From Heliocidaris tuberculata (lineage: Eukaryota; Echinodermata; Echinoidea; Camarodonta; Echinometridae), in the NCBI GenBank assembly GCA_025618425.1, contig CM046850.1, positions 26,056,205 to 26,120,204 on the forward strand: DNA of 64,000 bases. Direction: 5' to 3'. The notes beneath the pieces are model-generated. The model saw nothing but the letters and a program-made list of their open reading frames with translations. It ran no database searches and had not been told where the DNA came from. The number at the start of each line of letters is the position of its first letter. Within the stretch, counting starts at the first letter, position 1. Shown here in pieces: positions 33,301 to 48,300 of this stretch. Position numbers and translations under genes: made by a program.

Positions 33301-36300
33301 CCCGGAAATTATTGTTACTCCAGCACTGCCACGTTCCCATTTAAAGGCCACCGCACACTACACTACCTGAGGTACGACCTTCTGAACTACGGTATGACGT
33401 CACCAAACACCCAAGTTTCAGGTCGTAGGACCAGGTCGCACGATCAGGTCCCAGGTTTTGGCATGTTGAATTTTTGCGAGGTCGTGGACTAGGTCGTATG
33501 ACCTCTAGGTCGTACGACCTCAGGTCGTGTAGTGTGCGGTGGCCTTAATACTCCTAGGTTGAAGGGGACTAATGTGGGCAACGCACCTTGTCGATGGATG
33601 TAAGCATTTGCTGAGGATTGAATCCTAGAACCTCACGTATGAGAGTGAAGAGCCTTCAACAATATACCATAGTATTTCAGATTATTACAAATTAAAGAAG
33701 AATTGGTAACAAGTTAATGGTAATTCTTCAGGAGTTCTGTGTTCTACATGCATGTGTGACAGTCCACTCTCACTGGACTTCCCAATCAAGGCTCCTATAA
33801 ATTTCACACCTAGCCAAAAAACTGCCGGGACATCATCCTATTTGGGATTACTTGGAGCATAATCAACCAGAGATTGGAGAGAGTTAATTTTGGTTTGGGA
33901 GTATTCAGATGAATTTCCTCTTGGGTATAGATCTTTTGAAGTCTTTCTGTGGCACTGCATTACAAAGAAACCTGTTGGTTGTAAAAAGTGAAATATACTT
34001 ACAATGACCAATAGAACATCTGTTATTGGGTGAATAGGTGGACAATATCTAATTCCATATGAGAACCCAATTATATATTTCTTTCCTCCAATTCTGACCT
34101 AGAAATGATATTTCAAAGGGCTTTTATCAGGTTGAAAGTTACTCTGTTATAACTTGACACTATTATTTTTCTTATTATTGTCACACACTTTATTGTCACA
34201 CACTTTTTTTGATTTATGTTTTGGTACTTACAGCTCAGTTTATTCTGAATGTTATTTATCGATAATAGATCAGCTGACAGGTGTGGTCACACCCTACCCA
34301 CCCGTATCAAAGCACCATCGTAAGGGCTCCAAGCATAAGGGATCCAAGCCCTTCACCATCATACAGCAAACCCCAGGTCCTGGGGTGAGCACCCTCACCA
34401 GCAGTGCCTACAGCACACACGGTACCAGCAGCGGGAGTGGTGCACCCATGGTTATGGGAGGCAAGAGGGCTGGTATGGCACCACAAAGGCCTGAACCAGG
34501 TGAGGATAGCAATAGCTATTATAGTGATATTGATTTTTCATGAGCAGTGATATGAGCTAATGGCTAGGGATCATTCCCAAATTAATGATTATTTTTATGC
34601 CAGTGATACATGTAACAACACATGCCACTTTTTTTATGTTTGAAGTTATGGCAATTAGAAATGTAAGGGGAAGTTATTACCTTATCCAGGCATGAAAATT
34701 TTCCGCGTATCCGCGGATTTCCGCTTTTTCCTCCGATCCTAGATTTTTTTCCGCGTATTTCACTTTTCCATTAAAAAAAAATCCAATTTCCGCGCATATG
34801 CCATCGTGTATACACAGTAATACATGGGCATGCAATAAAGACAGAATCGGAGGCGATCCCTTAACTTACTACACATACATACTCGCACTGCACCTCGTGT
34901 CCGTGTATGCTCTTTACGTGGATGCGAAGGGATCGCCTAATAACCGCAGAGGATTTGTGTGCATACGCAAAATACCCCCGCCCGTAATTGCGCACTCGCA
35001 TGAAGGCGGAAGGCTATTCATACTACAAGCAAATGCATGTTATTACATGTACACAGTCACACAACGCATGTGCAGTGCACATGTGTTTGCCAGTGCAGTC
35101 GCGACGTGATGTTTCAAGTGAGCGAATGATCTGTCTTTTGCCGAGTTGGATTGTAATATTAAAAGGATAAGCCTTGGAAATACCCAGTTTTATAGCAAGA
35201 TTGTGGATAAGACTAAAGTTTGACTTCATCCCGGCATCTGGAAAAAAGTAAACGGCATGCATTTTGCAAGGTGTGTGATCATCGACGATGAGATATTTCG
35301 ATCGCTCACGGCGGCTGTGTTGAACGCATGGCCCGAAGTCACAACAACTTACTAGTCTAGAAAAGTAAGTTTGGATTTTGGAAAGTGGATTATTTGTTGC
35401 TTATTCAGCTCAGTTTTATTCATGAAAGTGCTCTGCACATAATACACATTAAACACATTCGGTGGTATTGATAAAAATGTGTATTCAGAGCCTGTTTTGG
35501 GTATGACTTATGCTATATAAAATCATCTTAATCCAGATTCTCATTGAATATGAGGTTAAATATCTCACCACAGAATGCACTAGATTGCACAATTCTTAAC
35601 CCCAAATTTGAAAAATTTCCCTACCGTACACCCTCCCCCGCTCCCTCGCTTTGGTTCGCGAAAGTTTTTCAGTGTTTTTTTTTAACAGCACTTTTCATGC
35701 CTGCTTATCACCTTCATATATTTAATCAACTAGGCTGTAGTATTTATCTGGAAGCTTGTGAATCTACTATTCTTTCATTGTTATGAAAGGGAGTTGTGAC
35801 ACACATCTTAGGTAGCTTAGCGAAACGTAATGGCCTATAAAAACGCGGGAAAGCTGCAAAGAGGAAAATTGCTAGTTTTGTCTTTGCTTTTTGAAATTAG
35901 AATCAAACATATCTGAATAAAAGTTTTCCTATTATTTTGCTTAAAAGTGTTCAAAGAGGTATATACTAATTCTACCACCTATTATTTTGGTTCTGCCTCT
36001 ATAGAATAAAATTTTGATTTTGAATAATATTGTCATATGCATCTTTCCCATGTTAAACCATGTCACGACATTTCGCTATTAAAGGAAACCAAAACCCAAG
36101 GAGAGAATCAATTTTATTGGAAAGTGAAAATTCAGAGAAGCAGTTTACAAAAAGTTTCATTAAAATTGGTTAAAAAATGAGAGAGTTATGGAAGTTTGAA
36201 AAGTCTCTTTTTACTTTCTATGGGGATCCTCAAATTGGCAAAATTGCTTCAAAATGGCTGATTTTGTGGACAACTCTCCATTTGTTTTGTACACAGATTT

Positions 36301-39300
36301 TCAGATTTTCCCCATTATCTTTCAAGGTGCAGTTAATCTCCTTCTGAGCTCAGCATATATAATGGGGAAATGTATTTTACACCACATATGTCGAGTTCAG
36401 GAGGAGACAAGGAGCACCCTGAGAGATAATGGGGAAAATCTGAAAATCTGTGTACAAAACAAATGGAGAGTTGTCCACAAAATCGGCCATTTTGAAGCAA
36501 TTTTGCCAATTTGAGGATCCCCATAGAAAGTAAAAGGAGACTTTTCAAACTTCCATAACTCTCTCATTTTTAAACCAATTTTAATGAAACTTTTTGTAAA
36601 CTGCTTCTCTGAATTTTCACTTTCCAATAACATTGATTCTCTCCTTGGGTTTTGGTTTCCTTTAAAGCTGCCTGATATGTATCTATATAATGACAAATTT
36701 CAGGATTTTATTAAGAATCAAATAATACAATTTCAAAATGAAAATCAGATTTATTTAATGAATTAATAATAATAATAATACATAACATTTATATTGCGCT
36801 TAATACAATGTTTCTAAGCGCCGAAGTAGTATTATTACCCTGGCTTTAGCCCAGCTGCCCTATAAGATGCTGAAAGCATTCAAGGAATAAATTCCTACCA
36901 GGTACCCAATTACTACACCTGGGTGGAGAGTGGCAAATGTAGATTAATGTCTTGCCAAAGGACATTAGATGAAAATTTCCAGAGTTACAATTAGATGTGC
37001 TGTTTCTGTGTCTTGTCACAAAAGACAGTCGTAGACCTGTGTTCTCTTTCTTTGCAGGAATGAAGTTGATCACTCAAACAGTAGCCAGCAGCTCGGGTAG
37101 AATGTCCTCCAAGACCTATCAGGTATCAGCAAGCTCCGCGACACCTTCCGTTCGAACAACCACTATAGGGGTACAGGCTCCACGAAGCTCTATCACTACA
37201 GGTATGTGTATGTATGAATCTCTTGTCATAGCAAGGCGACTTCCCCCAATTTTCTCCAGAAAACATCCCCCTTGTAACAAATTTCCATAATTACCCTCAG
37301 ACCTATGGGTTAATAGAGGATTAAAGAAAATTTTAAAAATTTTGTTTTTTCAATATTGTTTTTTATCAGTACTGAATGTGTATAACCTCCCAAATGGTTG
37401 CACGGTGCATGCCCTGGCAACAATTACTTCTAAGTAGGGGTGGGAGTTTCGGGTATTTTTTCAATTCGGGAACCCGACTATTTTTCGGGCGGGTTCCCGG
37501 TTACCCAAAAATGATATAACACGAATTACAAGCCAATATTTACCCCTAAGAAGCTACAAACACTGTGGGAAAACTCCTTTGTGTTTGGCAACTGAAATAA
37601 ACCATTCGAGGAAAAAACAAAAACAACAAAAACAACAACAACAACAACAAAACAGGCGGAGGAAATCGCGTGGGCGCAAGACAGGGTAGGCATAAGCCGC
37701 CTAAATCTAATCTGTAGAAATTGTCTACCGTCTAATCATGCCAGCGCGCCAGCGCCTTAGGTAGTCACGCGCGGTCAACAGTCCCTCGCACATGTTTTTC
37801 CAAAATACATGAATGTACATGTACTTATAAAAAAGGAAGGGGAATACAAAGAAATCTTATGAAGAAAAACTCGTTTGAGACGATGATCATGATGATTCTT
37901 AATAATTTTGTACAGGCAGCTCTTGGGAATTTTGACATCGTGATCGTAGAGATCGAGTCACTTACTCACTTTGTACACAAACTTCACTGTTCACACGGAG
38001 TATTGATTTGCATGGCGAAAATGGCGAGCTTTCTGTAGTATCTACACTCCTCATACTCTAATTATACACATTGCGAGTCCTCACGCACGCGGTCATCGTC
38101 TCACCGACAGTTTCATTCTCAACGTGTGATCAACCCGCCAATTATTGAAATTCACACACACGTACCACTACTAGTACACATAAAATCATCAATACATGCC
38201 GGGTCCTCTCTCTTCGCCAGTAGCACCATTGATATCATCATCGATCATCATAATCATCAAAGACATCATCATCATATCATCATTATCAAGATAATAACAT
38301 CATCAAAACAATTATCTTCATCAGACATCAAATATCATCATTCATCAAACTCATCATTCATAAAAAAAAATCATCAAGCCAACATTTTCTTCTCTGTCCG
38401 ACTGCAACTTCATCCTTTAACACACACATACGGTTCCCTTTTGAAATTCGATCTGTTTATACAAAGCGCCTTTCCGCCCAATGCCGTCGCGGTATATGAA
38501 AGGAAAAAAGAAAAAAGAAAAAAGAAAAAAAAAAAGGCGCATACCTTCATGGGCTGGCTGGCATATGACTTGTCATGACTTGTTATTAACGGACCGCTCA
38601 TGAAATGACGTCACAAGCCCAATTTTATGAATGAAAATGTTAATCGCGCGCACTGTAGACATCCTTTGCTTCTCACAGCCTTGCTTTTCACTTTCGCATG
38701 AACAATGAAGGATATTATTTTGGATATATCGTTCATGTACTCTTAATCTGATTTCAGTAATTGGTAATTTCTTTGCTAAAGTTTCAGGATATTGTGACAG
38801 TGTCAGATCGTGATCGTCGATGTTAAAAATACCTGTTTAATAGTGTACGAGTTGTGAGATGCCACGTGCGAGTGTGGAGCGACTGTTGAATATGCATGAG
38901 TTTGTAAACTTTACGCCCGTTAATCGCTCATAGACTTATCGTTCACTGCAAAGGAGGGGGAAGGGCACTAGATGCAAATTATGTCATGGGTTCAATGAAC
39001 CAATGAGCAGTCTCCGAATAGCGGCAGTGAGCTTTGCTCTCTGTGTATACGAATGTGGTAAGGTTATGTTTCACAGTGAGTTGAACGAATCAAAAGCGCA
39101 TCACTGCAATGGTGCGCTAGAGCGCTACATGGATTTTTTTTACATGTAAATAGTAAATGGCTGTTCGACGTTCATCTACCGCCTTGTCGTGTACATACAT
39201 AGGTGATAATTAAATACTCATTTTCGGGTATCGGTTATCTAATATTTTGACCCGGGTCCCGAGGCTCTCGGGCGGGACTCGGGTACCCGGTTTTTAGTCC

Positions 39301-42300
39301 CAGCCCTACTTCTAAGGTCAATTTACTGCACTACCGGAATTCCCAAGATCAACCTTGGACCAAACATTATGCCTAACCTCAACCCCAACCCTAATCCTAA
39401 ATCTAATCTAACACCCAATTGCAACCCTAACCCTTAACCTATTCCTTTGAGGAAATAAGGCCCAGAGCAAATGTTGTGGGAGCATGCACTGGATCACCTG
39501 AACAGGGATTAGATTGGAAATGGCGTTATGGTTTATAGTAAAGAAAAATGGTTCATATACACGTATCTGTAAGCCATCTCTATAACTGCAGTGTCCCAGT
39601 CCTCAGGCTGAAGAGCCAGGAATGATGTGACATTGCCTGGTCAAAGGATTTCCAAGGATTTTTTTTTTTCTCGTTACTGAATGCCTGAATGTATATCGAT
39701 CTGAACAGGCCATCAGACTGGATGGATGTGGTGTCATAGTTTATAGTAAAAAAGAAAAATGATGTGCTTATCTGTAAACATTTCTCATATTGCAGTGTCC
39801 CAGTCCTCAGGCTTAGGGGCCAGGAATATCATGACATCACTTGGTCCAAGGAGTTTTTCTGTATACTGAATGCGTATAAACCTGAAAAGGCCATTAAATA
39901 AGAGGTGGTGTAATAGTTGAATGATGAATAGCATTTGTTTTTATTAGTTAACCATCTTTTGTAATGCAGGGTCCCAGTCCTCAGGATTAGGAGCCAGGAA
40001 CATTGTGACATCGCCTGGTCCACGGATCGTGACAGTACCCAGTCAGATGGGAGGGCGCCCTCAATCTAGCACGAGTAACGTCATTACACTGTCACCCATG
40101 TCTCTTCAGAAAACACCAGGGAAGAACACGGCCACTACTGGTAAGAACTTTTCTCCTTAATCAGCTGCTCTGACTGAAATCTACCTGTGCATCATTTTCT
40201 GAACCACCCAATGAAACCTTTCTACACTTTCATCTTATGATAATGATAGTGATGATACTGATGATGATGACAACAATTAAAATAATGATGCTGATGATGC
40301 TGATGATGCTGATGATGCTGATGATGACGACAATTAAATTAATGATGGTGATGATGCTGATGATGACAACAATTGAAATAATGATGGTGATGATGCTGAT
40401 GATGATGACGACAATTGAAATAATGATGGTGATGATGCTGATGATGATGACGACTATTAAAATAATGATGGTGATGATGCTGATGATGAAGACAATTGAA
40501 ATAATGATGGTGATGATGCTGCTGATGATGATGACGACAATTTAAATAATGATGCTGATGATGACGACAATTAAGATAATGATGGTGATGATGCTGATGA
40601 TGACGACTAATGAAATAATGATGGTGATGATGCTGACGACAATTAAAATAATGATGGTGATGATGCTGATGATTATAGTTTACATGACTGCAAAGAAAGT
40701 TAGCATATTTTGTAGGCAAGCAGCCAGTGAACCTATGACTTACATCCTGTCCAAGGGACTTGAAATTTATCATTATTGCCATCTCTATCTCACTTTGGTT
40801 GGTATTTATTAATCTGGTTCCATAACTGCTTGATACAATTTTGCTTGAACAAATCAATTTCACCCTACACTAACCTTCGTTGTAACAACTCTTTTTTATA
40901 TCACCCCAGTTGTTGTCACTAAGCCTGGTTCGATGGTACCAGGTAAAACCAATGTCATCGTTGTCCAGAAGTCTCAGATCAAATCCAAAATGATCAGTTC
41001 CCCACGCCCAGCCACACCTGGCATTGTGGTAAGAATCTGAACCAGATTTACTCCTTTACAAGAAAATGTAGACAAAAAGAGTAGAAGTTGTGCATCAAAA
41101 GAGATTGCATCATGAGTGTTTGGAATTGTGTTAGAATTTACTTTATTAGCCCCTGGCTTTAACTGTTTCACAACACTTTGTGTAGTTTGGTCACAAAAGC
41201 TTAGTTAACGTCCTCATAATCCTCTGAAATTACTGTTTTTAATGATTTGAGTAATAAAGGAAAAGGAACTTGATTGACATTGGGTAGGGCCAAGAAGAAG
41301 GGAAGGGGTTTGTAGATATGAGGGTGTTTTTGCAAGATGGTACCAATATTCAAGTGTGCTATTTGCCTAGTTGAAATAAACAAATTTGAAAGTTAGCATT
41401 AAAACACAAGGCTATGGACGATTATAAGTTAATAAGAGGATTATAAATCTGTCCAACTTGCAGTAAAATATGAAATTTTCATGTTTTCTGGAGTAGTGAG
41501 TCAGGATAATGTTAGTGCATGTAACTCTTTTTTCCAAAGTGATGCTTACCACTATAATGCACCAACCCCCTACCATAATAAAAGGATACTGCAAAACCAG
41601 AAACTTTCGCAGATTGTTAATGACAGCCAACTTTGCAGCAAGAAACTATCTGGAATTTTAATAATTTAATGTTGTTTCAATTGTGATTTGATTATTTTGT
41701 GGCATGAAACTTTTGCGAATCTCGACCACTCGTGAAATTCACGAAAGTTTCATGCACTTGCAAATTTGTGGGTTTCAAGTAGTCTTTATGCTCTTTCTTG
41801 CAGACACACACCACATCAGTGCTGACCCGCCCAAAGATCGCCATGACGATGACAGGTGGAGTAGGGGGCAGCGGGTCCCCTAACCCACCCAGCTCACCAG
41901 GCACCATAGGGATGCAGTCCATCCGCTTCCCTTCCCCTCCCACCTCCGCTCACCAGAAAACCATGCGTGGCCCCTCCCCCGTCTCCATGGGAACTGTAAT
42001 GGGAGGAGTCACTGGGCGTGGGCAGAGTGCCGGTCAGGGAGGGGTTGGGTCTCTAGGCAAAAGTCAGGTAAGCTGAATTTAGTGAACTACACTGGAGTGG
42101 TATATACTTAAAGTTTTCGTCAACATTTCTCACTCTCTCTTTCTCTTACATCTTTTATTTTTCTCTTTTTATTTTCTCTCTGTCTCTTCTTTTCTTTCCT
42201 GCTTTCTTTTTCCTCTCATTCTCTCTCTTTCTGTGTCTCTGTCTTGGTCTCCCATAGTCTTTTTGCTAATGTTCATTTTTAATCATGAAATGAAAAAAAT

Positions 42301-45300
42301 GTACAATCAATCTTACTGTGAAGTTAAAAAAAAACAATTATGTGCTTGAAATACACCTTCCACCATCCTTTTGTTTCTCAATTAAGAATATAATTTCTTT
42401 CACCTTTCAGAAATCCGTCATTGTTTATAAGCTGAAGAAGGTTACAAACCCCATGTACATTTACAGTGGATTCAAACCCATGTATTTATGGGATCCATCA
42501 TCAACAGACTAAAGAACTGTTTTATGCTTTATTTGTATTTCCCAGAAAAATATGTGTAAATTAAGTTGTACATTCAATCATTTTTCTTTTCTGCATTGTA
42601 TTTCATCTTTTCTCACGTAGCATGGAATGGTACGATCCAAGTCTCCCATTGCACAGAGCATGACCATGCTGTCGGCTGACCTTGAGCTGCATACCAAGGC
42701 CAAAGGTCACAGGAGGTCATCAGCAGGGTCGTTGGGTCAGGGTTCGTCCAAAGTGGTGGTGGAAGAGGTTCCAGGTGGGATGATGAGGAGTGCTAGTCTA
42801 GGTAAGTTGAGTCTGGAGGTGGTTATTTTGGAACAACTGCAGAATACCCCACCAACATGTATCCCTATCCCTTACCCTTACCTTGACCTAACTCTTAGCC
42901 TGACCCTAACTCTAACCTTCATAAAACAAATAAATCAGAACAAAGAGAAAAAATAAACCCTAAACACTGAACCCTAATCCTAATCATAAACCAAAACTCT
43001 AACCTGACTTTTACCTTGGTTCTGACCCTAACCCAAAAATTACCCTAACCGTAATACATTATACTGATGTCTGGTCATGTAACATTTGTTAAGTTTTATT
43101 GAAGCCATGAATTTGAAAACTTGGTTTTCTTGACTGAATTCTAGCATTTTGCTCTTGTTTCAGGGGCACCTTCAGACTTTTCGTAGTCCATATCACCAGC
43201 TAAATAATAATAATAATAATACATAACATTTATATTGCGCTTAATACAATGTTTCTAAGCGCCGAAGTAGTATTATTACCCTGGCTTTAGCCCAGCTGCC
43301 CTGTAAGGCGCTGAAAGCATTCAAGGAATAAATTCCTACCAGATACCCATTTACTACACATAATAAGAGAGACCTTTGGTTTTAGGAGGGGAAAAAATGG
43401 TAAATTGGTTCAGGGCGATTTCTTTAGGTTCTAATCTGTCAGGTCTATCAAAACTGAAAGAAATGGAGCGAATCTTTTTCTTAACCCCTCACTATGCTCT
43501 TAATCACCCCTTTAACTTTAATGGAACATCCTGATAACCGCTCCTCAGGTCGTGACCCCTCGCTCATCTTCCAATCTTCAGTGGGGAAGCCAAATACAGA
43601 GTGGATTGATTATGATGGCTCCCCTCCCTCCAGCCAGTCGGCATCCTCAGCTATCAAGGCTCTTCTAGAGATCAGGGGACAACCACTGCCACCAGCTACT
43701 GCAGGTAAGCTTTCTCCCAAATTCATGTTCTGACATGACACAGTTAATCCTCAAAGAAACCACTGCAGCAAATTTAGAGCTACATGTATTTAATGAGTAG
43801 AAAACCACCGCTGCAAATTAAAAGCTATTTGATGTGTAAATGGGTGGGCAACATGGATTGATTAAGATGGATCCCCACCTTCCAGCCAGTTGGCATCCTC
43901 AGCTATCAAGGCACTCCTGGAGATCAGGTGGCAACCACTACCCCCAGCTGCTGCAGATAAGCTTTCTTCATGGACGTATCCATCGTGTCAGGCCCTCTGT
44001 GTTCAGAAAAATCCCCCTTTTCGCTAGATTCATTCAGACATAAGGTGGTAAATGGTTTTAAGAAAGCTGCCACCGCAAAATAAAGTGAAATAGTTACACA
44101 TTTCTCGATCTAGTAACAAAGAGATCAGCGAGTATCTGTAGGAGCCATTGTTGCTTGCAGCTATGCTTTTTACCCTCCAATGTTATTGCACCTTGCCGTT
44201 TTTATATAAGTTAGAATTTGTTGCTACGTTTTGTCTGAACAGGGCTTTTCAAAGGTATTCTCCTCTGAACCTGGGGTGACAAGCATTTTATTCCCCTGAT
44301 CAATAACTACTTGGACATGTCATGGCTGTGATGTACTTGAACTTTTTATTATTGAGAGATCACTGAAAATACATACATATACGTATGTGCCGGACTTCTG
44401 CTACTGATTTTGCTATGGGAATTTGTAAAACATTAATATGTAGAAAGACAACTTCTTGTGATAGTAGTGATGAGCAGAACCTGCATTTACCATCCCTTTT
44501 CTTCCAGTGAAACATGTTCCTTTCTCTGGAGTATCGCCGGGCCTCCCGCCCTCATCAGTAACCAAGCAAACAATGGCCACTCGTCGAATTCCACCCTCCT
44601 CCCTCTCTGAACAACCCAAGGAACTCTCTCAGAGCCCTACCGTGATCACCGTTGAGCCTAAGGCTGCATCAGCTGAGCGGTTGGAATTCTCTTCAGACCA
44701 ACTCTCCAGCGTTGTCGACCAGTTCGAGCAGTTCCTGGAGAGCGAGGACAGAGGGAAGCGGTCTTCCGGAGAAGAGCCTGAGAGGAGACAGATGGAGTTA
44801 GGAGACCAGAAGGAGGAGGAGGAGGAGGCCGCTAAGATCGATCCATTTGAGTTTGTTGAGGAGATCATTTCAAAGGAATCAGAACGAGCATTATCAGCGA
44901 AACCGAGACCTGGCTTTGGGCAGGAGATTCCTAAGACGGCTGTGATGGACAGGTCTCAGGTCATAGGCCATAAGATAAACGTCGCACCTCAGGTGAGTGA
45001 TCAAGTCAAAGGTGCCATCTTTTAAACAGTTTTCAAACATATTATAAATATTAAGAATGTGCTTCTTAATCTAACATTCCTCAAACTCTATCGGCAATGG
45101 GGCAAGTAAAAAGGGTCGTGCATTTTTGTTAAGTAAATTGCAGCTTTTTTGTCATGTTTGGTGTAGGTAAACCCCGTGCTAGCTCAGCCCTCTCAGCCTA
45201 CTGATACCGCATCAGTGACCAGCGTGGTCATGGAGTCGGCATCCTCCTTTGATATCACTCAGATGAACCTGGAAGACTTGTCCTGCCAGCGGATGAGAGA

Positions 45301-48300
45301 GGACGAGGATGATGAGGAGGAGGGCGATGAGGAGAAGAGAGGAGATGATCTTGGAAGCTCTAGTGAAATGATGTCATTCATAGGTAAGAATGAAAAGAAC
45401 GTGATTGTAAAGACTTTCAAGAAATCCACTCTTGTGCAATTGTTGTTGCCTAGCTCATTGCTTATCAAAATATGTTATAATCACCTGGTAATATACTATC
45501 CATGTGGGAGTGTGGAAATGTGGAAGTGTAGTGAATCGAGCATTCATCTTGGAAGTTTTAAGCTAGAAATTAATTGGAAATAACCAAGTCCCTTGGACAT
45601 GACTTAAATAGGGTGGTTTAACACATTCTTTTTCTAAAAATGTATAATTTTCCACTTGTTATTCTGGTAAAAATATACATTGAACCCACAAAGTAATACA
45701 AATATTATTGATATAATTTCAACCTTTTTTTGCAGATAATAGCAGTGGAGGATCTGGCTCAGAGGGCGTGATAGGGTCAGATGGAAGCCTCAGAGTCAGC
45801 CGTCGCAAGCGGAAGGCGCCTACACCCATTGACGAGGAGACAGGTCCATCTAGCATGCCAAGCTGGGCAAGGGCAGCATGGAAGTAAATGCACTTGTGTT
45901 TTCTGTTTAGATACAACTCTACCTGGGGCCAAATATCATTGATACTTATATTTTGTTTATTTTGTCACCTTTTATATGTAATGTTTTTGGCAAGTCCAAA
46001 CTATTTTGCCCCATACGTTACCTCACCACATCTCAGATCTAAAGAGTACCAATCACCCAAAAATATTTTGCTCTGTATGTTAGAGGTTCCATGTTGTTAT
46101 ACTGTGTTCAAAATATTGGCTTCAAATATTACTTTTATAAAGATATTGCAAGTTCAATTACACTCCCTATAAGCATAAAAGCGACTCATAAAGAGACTAC
46201 TCAACGCACCCTACCCACAAGATAATGGCTGAACCAAACTCGAAGTTCAGTTCCACACTCATACTCCTTCACTGTTGATCTATAGAATGCCAGATAAAGT
46301 TCTTTGAGGTTGATTTTATACTTTCTAGCTGTACACAATTTTTTTTTTTTCAGGTGATTGGTACACTTTAAGGATACCTGATAAATGTATTTAGTTGAAA
46401 GCCCTACCAGAGCTTTGAACAGACGAAATAATTATAAAGTAAAATGACATGTTTGATGTCAGTTTTAAGTTCAGAACTCCACAATAGTTAGGACACCAAT
46501 TTACCAAATACCTTGGACTTGCACTTTTATTAATGCTTATCCAAAAACTTGGATTTATTTGATAACTTTTAGGTTTATTCAACTTTTATATTTCCATAGT
46601 CACATTTGATTTAAGATTAACTACAGAGAGAGCAATAGCAAAAGATTTAAGTTGACGTCTTTGTTCTGATACAACTTCTGCTCTTCATATTTTTTTTTTT
46701 TTGAAAAACCATTTATATATTCCAAGAGATTTTATTATAGATAAATTGGAAATTTCTTTGATGTTATCTATAATTCCAGCAGATTGACATAAGAAATACG
46801 TAACTGCTGTCAAACCAGAGATATTTTGCACCATGAAACTTTTGTGAATTGCAAACAGACATTGTTCGTGCCATTTGTGAATCAACTTTTTTGCGGGATG
46901 ATACTTTTGGGAATGTAAAGCACTCACGATAGTTTTGAACTCTGCATGAAATAATGTGAACGTTTCTGGTTTCAGAGTATGCAAATGTTTATAGTTCATG
47001 TACATTACATTCTTATTCCTTCTCCATCCCATAGCTTGTTGCAGAGAGTGATGCGTTTCCGTGGCGCCAACAGACCCAAGGGAGGTATCAATAATGTGAA
47101 CGTTTCTGGTTTCAGAGTATGCAAATGTTTATAGTTCATGTACATTACATTCTTATTCCTTCTCCATCCCATAGCTTGTTGCAGAGAGTGATGCGTTTCC
47201 GTGGCGCCAACAGACCCAAGGGAGGTATCAATGCTGCATCTTGGTTTACAAGACCAGGTAGGAAACTCTTCATTCTCCTTCCTGCTCAGATGATGGTAAA
47301 AATTGGGGTGGGAGGAGGAGTCTTATATGTATCTTTTGTTTTGGTCCCCTCTCAAATGATGGTTTGAAGGGGAAGGAGGGGGGAAGGGCTCATAACTGAT
47401 GTGCAGAATTTCATCATACAATCGAGAGCTTGAAGATGGGAAAGCTGTTCATCAGTGTCGGGTAATTGGTAGAAAAGGCTGCTAGACTTATTTGAAATCC
47501 TTCCTTGTTTCTCACCCAGTTGATCCATCAGAAGCACCGGGATATCATAAGGTCATCAAGAAACCCATGGACTTTGGTACTATCAAGAGAAACCTAGAGG
47601 TGAGAGCATCTTCCTTTTCTTCTTGGGAACAGCATCATTGAACATACAAGATAAGATAAATCCAGACTGTCAAGATAACTTAGAAACAATCCCCAAAGGG
47701 ACTATGTTCTTTTTTAATAATCAAATTGTTCAGCCAACATTCATGTATTTATGAGTACATTTTTAAAATAGATGTGGAAACAAATACATCAAAAGAGGAA
47801 GGTAGTATCTTCTTATTACACCAAATTTTTTATAATTTTGGTTTTCTTACAGTGCTGTTTTCACTATTTCAATAATGCAAAATCATGAATCAACAACGGG
47901 AGATTTTTTTTTAAAAAGCAGATAGTAGCCTTGATGATTAGTTATATATGTCCTGTGATATGGTTGTAAGCTCTTAAAATCTAATATCCTGTAGGGCATT
48001 CGCTTTTTGTGTTGTTTAAAGAAATTATCTGATCATAGGTTATTGTGATCATCACACATTTCAAAAGTCGGTGTCGGATTGTACAACACATCTCTGAGAC
48101 TCCTATGACAATTGTTCCACAGTAAATTTGTAACACTAAACAAATTCCTACCTTCAATCATGGACCGAATATTGTTCCTTATCCTTACTTTTAACCTAAC
48201 CTTAAACCGAATTGCAACTCAAGCCATCATTCTGTACCTTTGGCAAAATGAAGCCTGAAGGCTGGAGCTAATGTTGGATCATCCATTGGTGGTGAATAGT

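Noticed and set aside
38126..38578. 150-codon ORF inside the hAT-type element as a transposase
   Set aside because: Mostly ATC-repeat translation (His, Ile, Ser) and A-rich end; no transposase motif.
40237..40863. ORFs of Met/Ile or His-rich repeats
   Set aside because: Translation of the ATG/CAT minisatellite in an EMSY intron.
47035..47134. First copy of EMSY exon 17 as the real exon
   Set aside because: It has no donor in the correct phase and reaches an in-frame TAG; the second copy joins properly to 47520.
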